Shown here in pieces: positions 31,775-33,043 of a DNA stretch of 33,043 nt. Within the stretch, counting starts at the first letter, position 1. The number at the start of each line of letters is the position of its first letter. Both the position numbers and the translations under genes were made by a program. The notes beneath the pieces were generated by a model that saw only the letters and a program-made list of their open reading frames with translations, was not told the DNA's origin and did not search any database. Source of the stretch: Acidobacteriota bacterium (GTDB taxonomy: Bacteria; Acidobacteriota; Terriglobia; Acidiferrales; UBA7541); assembly GCA_003152355.1 (NCBI GenBank), contig PMAA01000035.1, forward strand, positions 1 to 33,043. The letters run 5' to 3'.

Positions 31775-33043
31775 ATGTCGTTGAAGGGAATCGCTACCAA
31801 ATCGTCGCACTATCTTCGAATTGTCCTTACTTCGCTTGTGCTGTTCCAATTTTCGTTGGGTGGTCCGTTGGTCAGTACCGCCCAGGCTCAAGAGGGTAAG
31901 AAAAATAGAGATAATGAAACCCGGACGCCGATTAAACACGTCATCGTAATCATCGGCGAGAACCGCAGCTTCGATCACGTATTTGCCACCTACGTACCAA
32001 AACGCGGGCAGAAAGTGTGGAATCTGCTTTCGGAAGGGATCGTAAATGCCGACGGCACTCCCGGTCCAAATTTCTCCAAGGTGGAACAAAAAGCCGCCTT
32101 CGACCAAGCGCCCGATGCATTTCTCTTGAACCCGGACAAAGTTTCGTTCTCGAATAATACATTGCCAGCACCGCTCGTTGGGGGTCCCAAAGACTCCTAC
32201 ATAACGGGTGATAGCCTGACGCTTGCCCAGCAATCTGAAAACGGATTGCCCTCTGGCTACTATCAAGATTTGATCTCAGGAGGCACCGGCCAAACATCGA
32301 AGACGCCCGACACGCGAATTACGGACGTGAATTCGCTGCCGGCAGGTCCGTTTCAGCTGACAAACGGAAACCTCTTCACCTACAACTCCTACGCTTCCAG
32401 TCCAGTCCATCGCTTCTACCAGATGTGGCAACAATTGGATTGCGGTTTGGAGCACGCTACTCGGGAGAGACCTTCCGGATGCGATTCCAAGTTGTTTCCT
32501 TGGGTAGAAGTTACAGTAGGTGCCGGCACGAATGGTTTGCCGCAGCCCTCAAACTTCAGCACGGAATATTCGGCTACCGCGACGACGACGGGCGAAGGGT
32601 CGACGGCTATGGGTTTCTACAACGTTCAGAACGGCGATGTTCCCTACTTCAAACAGCTCGCCGATGATTACGCGATGAGTGATAACTTCCACCAGTCCGT
32701 CAATGGCGGCACCGGCGCTAACCACATCATGTTTGGCCACGGCGACGCGATCTGGTTCAGCGACGGTAAGGGTAACGCGCTACCTCCGCCCCATAATATG
32801 GAAGTAGCAACAGGAACTGCAAACGCAGGCGTGGTGGATGAGGTGGAAAATCCGAATCCCGCCTCTGGCACTAACAATTGGTACACAGAAGACGGTTACG
32901 GCGGCGGTTCGTACGGATCACCGTCGTACGGCGGAGGATCCTACACAGACTGCGCGGACCCAAGTCAGCCTGGAGTAGGCCCGATCGTGAAATATCTTCA
33001 GGCCCTCCCGCGTCCCATCAATCCCCGCTGCCAATCCGGCCAC
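31775..33043 (+). CDS. Secreted phospholipase C-like phosphoesterase (3' partial)
   Basis: The frame is open from ATG 31775 (ribosome-binding site GAGGAGGAGA) to the end of the window, 423 codons, so the stop lies outside. A signal peptide ends near residue 39 (PLVSTAQAQEG). The family signature IKHVIVIIGENRSFDHVF (53-70) carries the metal-binding E62 and N63 of the PF04185 phosphoesterase/acid phosphatase family. The later segment DDYAMSDNFHQSVNGGTGANH is also typical. Members are secreted or surface enzymes that cleave phosphomonoesters or phospholipids. Near the window end there is a Gly/Ser/Tyr-rich stretch (GYGGGSYGSPSYGGGSY) that looks like an insert. Substrate specificity cannot be decided. 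Confidence 0.9.
   Translation, partial: MSLKGIATKSSHYLRIVLTSLVLFQFSLGGPLVSTAQAQEGKKNRDNETRTPIKHVIVIIGENRSFDHVFATYVPKRGQKVWNLLSEGIVNADGTPGPNFSKVEQKAAFDQAPDAFLLNPDKVSFSNNTLPAPLVGGPKDSYITGDSLTLAQQSENGLPSGYYQDLISGGTGQTSKTPDTRITDVNSLPAGPFQLTNGNLFTYNSYASSPVHRFYQMWQQLDCGLEHATRERPSGCDSKLFPWVEVTVGAGTNGLPQPSNFSTEYSATATTTGEGSTAMGFYNVQNGDVPYFKQLADDYAMSDNFHQSVNGGTGANHIMFGHGDAIWFSDGKGNALPPPHNMEVATGTANAGVVDEVENPNPASGTNNWYTEDGYGGGSYGSPSYGGGSYTDCADPSQPGVGPIVKYLQALPRPINPRCQSGH

Overview
The window looks like a chromosomal segment of an Acidobacteriota bacterium (Koribacter/Solibacter-like), though no rRNA is present to prove it. The evidence is moderately high GC, a receptor Ser/Thr kinase with a C-terminal WD40/PD40-like propeller, an acidobacterial-type VWFA secreted protein, a reaction-centre-type dihaem cytochrome c, an ECF sigma factor paired with a Ser/Thr kinase, and many secreted beta-propeller and copper proteins. 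No phage, integrase, transposase or CRISPR array was seen. The phylum call is inference from gene content.

Layout. 1-5.5 kb: the 3' part of a propeller-type receptor kinase, then a long HEAT-like protein ending in a PilZ-like domain. 5.6-8.3 kb: a tightly packed set of a PLP-dependent threonine/serine dehydratase, an ornithine cyclodeaminase-family protein, and two half-length TauE/SafE membrane proteins that overlap by 8 bp. 8.4-12.7 kb: a PHP-type (CpsB/YwqE) phosphatase, a bifunctional RelA/SpoT (p)ppGpp enzyme, a repeat-containing lipoprotein and RidA. The first three of these have -10-like hexamers 7-9 nt before the start codon and no Shine-Dalgarno, so they may be leaderless. 12.7-15.4 kb: an ECF-type sigma factor and its adjacent membrane-anchored kinase, a small membrane protein, and a VOC/glyoxalase gene cut by one in-frame stop. 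15.6 kb: a lone tRNA-Ile(GAT) with a recognisable promoter and encoded CCA. 15.8-18.5 kb (minus strand): a PilZ-TM-Sel1 protein, a small hypothetical protein and a type IV pilin-like protein.

19-21.6 kb: a LysM protein, a Kelch remnant and an NHL-type secreted beta-propeller. 22.1-27.0 kb: a compact four-gene unit of outer-membrane porin-like barrel, periplasmic type-1 copper cupredoxin, OmpR-family response regulator and membrane histidine kinase. 27.1-33.0 kb: a dihaem cytochrome c, a VWFA protein, a multicopper oxidase and the 5' part of a secreted phospholipase C-like phosphoesterase.

How the genes may work together. The right half is dominated by envelope redox and copper proteins (cupredoxin, cytochrome c, multicopper oxidase) next to a dedicated two-component system. 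The left half is dominated by signalling (kinases, sigma factor, (p)ppGpp, PilZ proteins). The most interesting unit is the porin-cupredoxin-two-component operon. The most unusual small-scale features are the split TauE pair, the triplicated ribosome-binding motif at 28463-28486, the nonsense codon in the VOC gene, and strong inverted repeats at 21724-21783 and 29592-29626.
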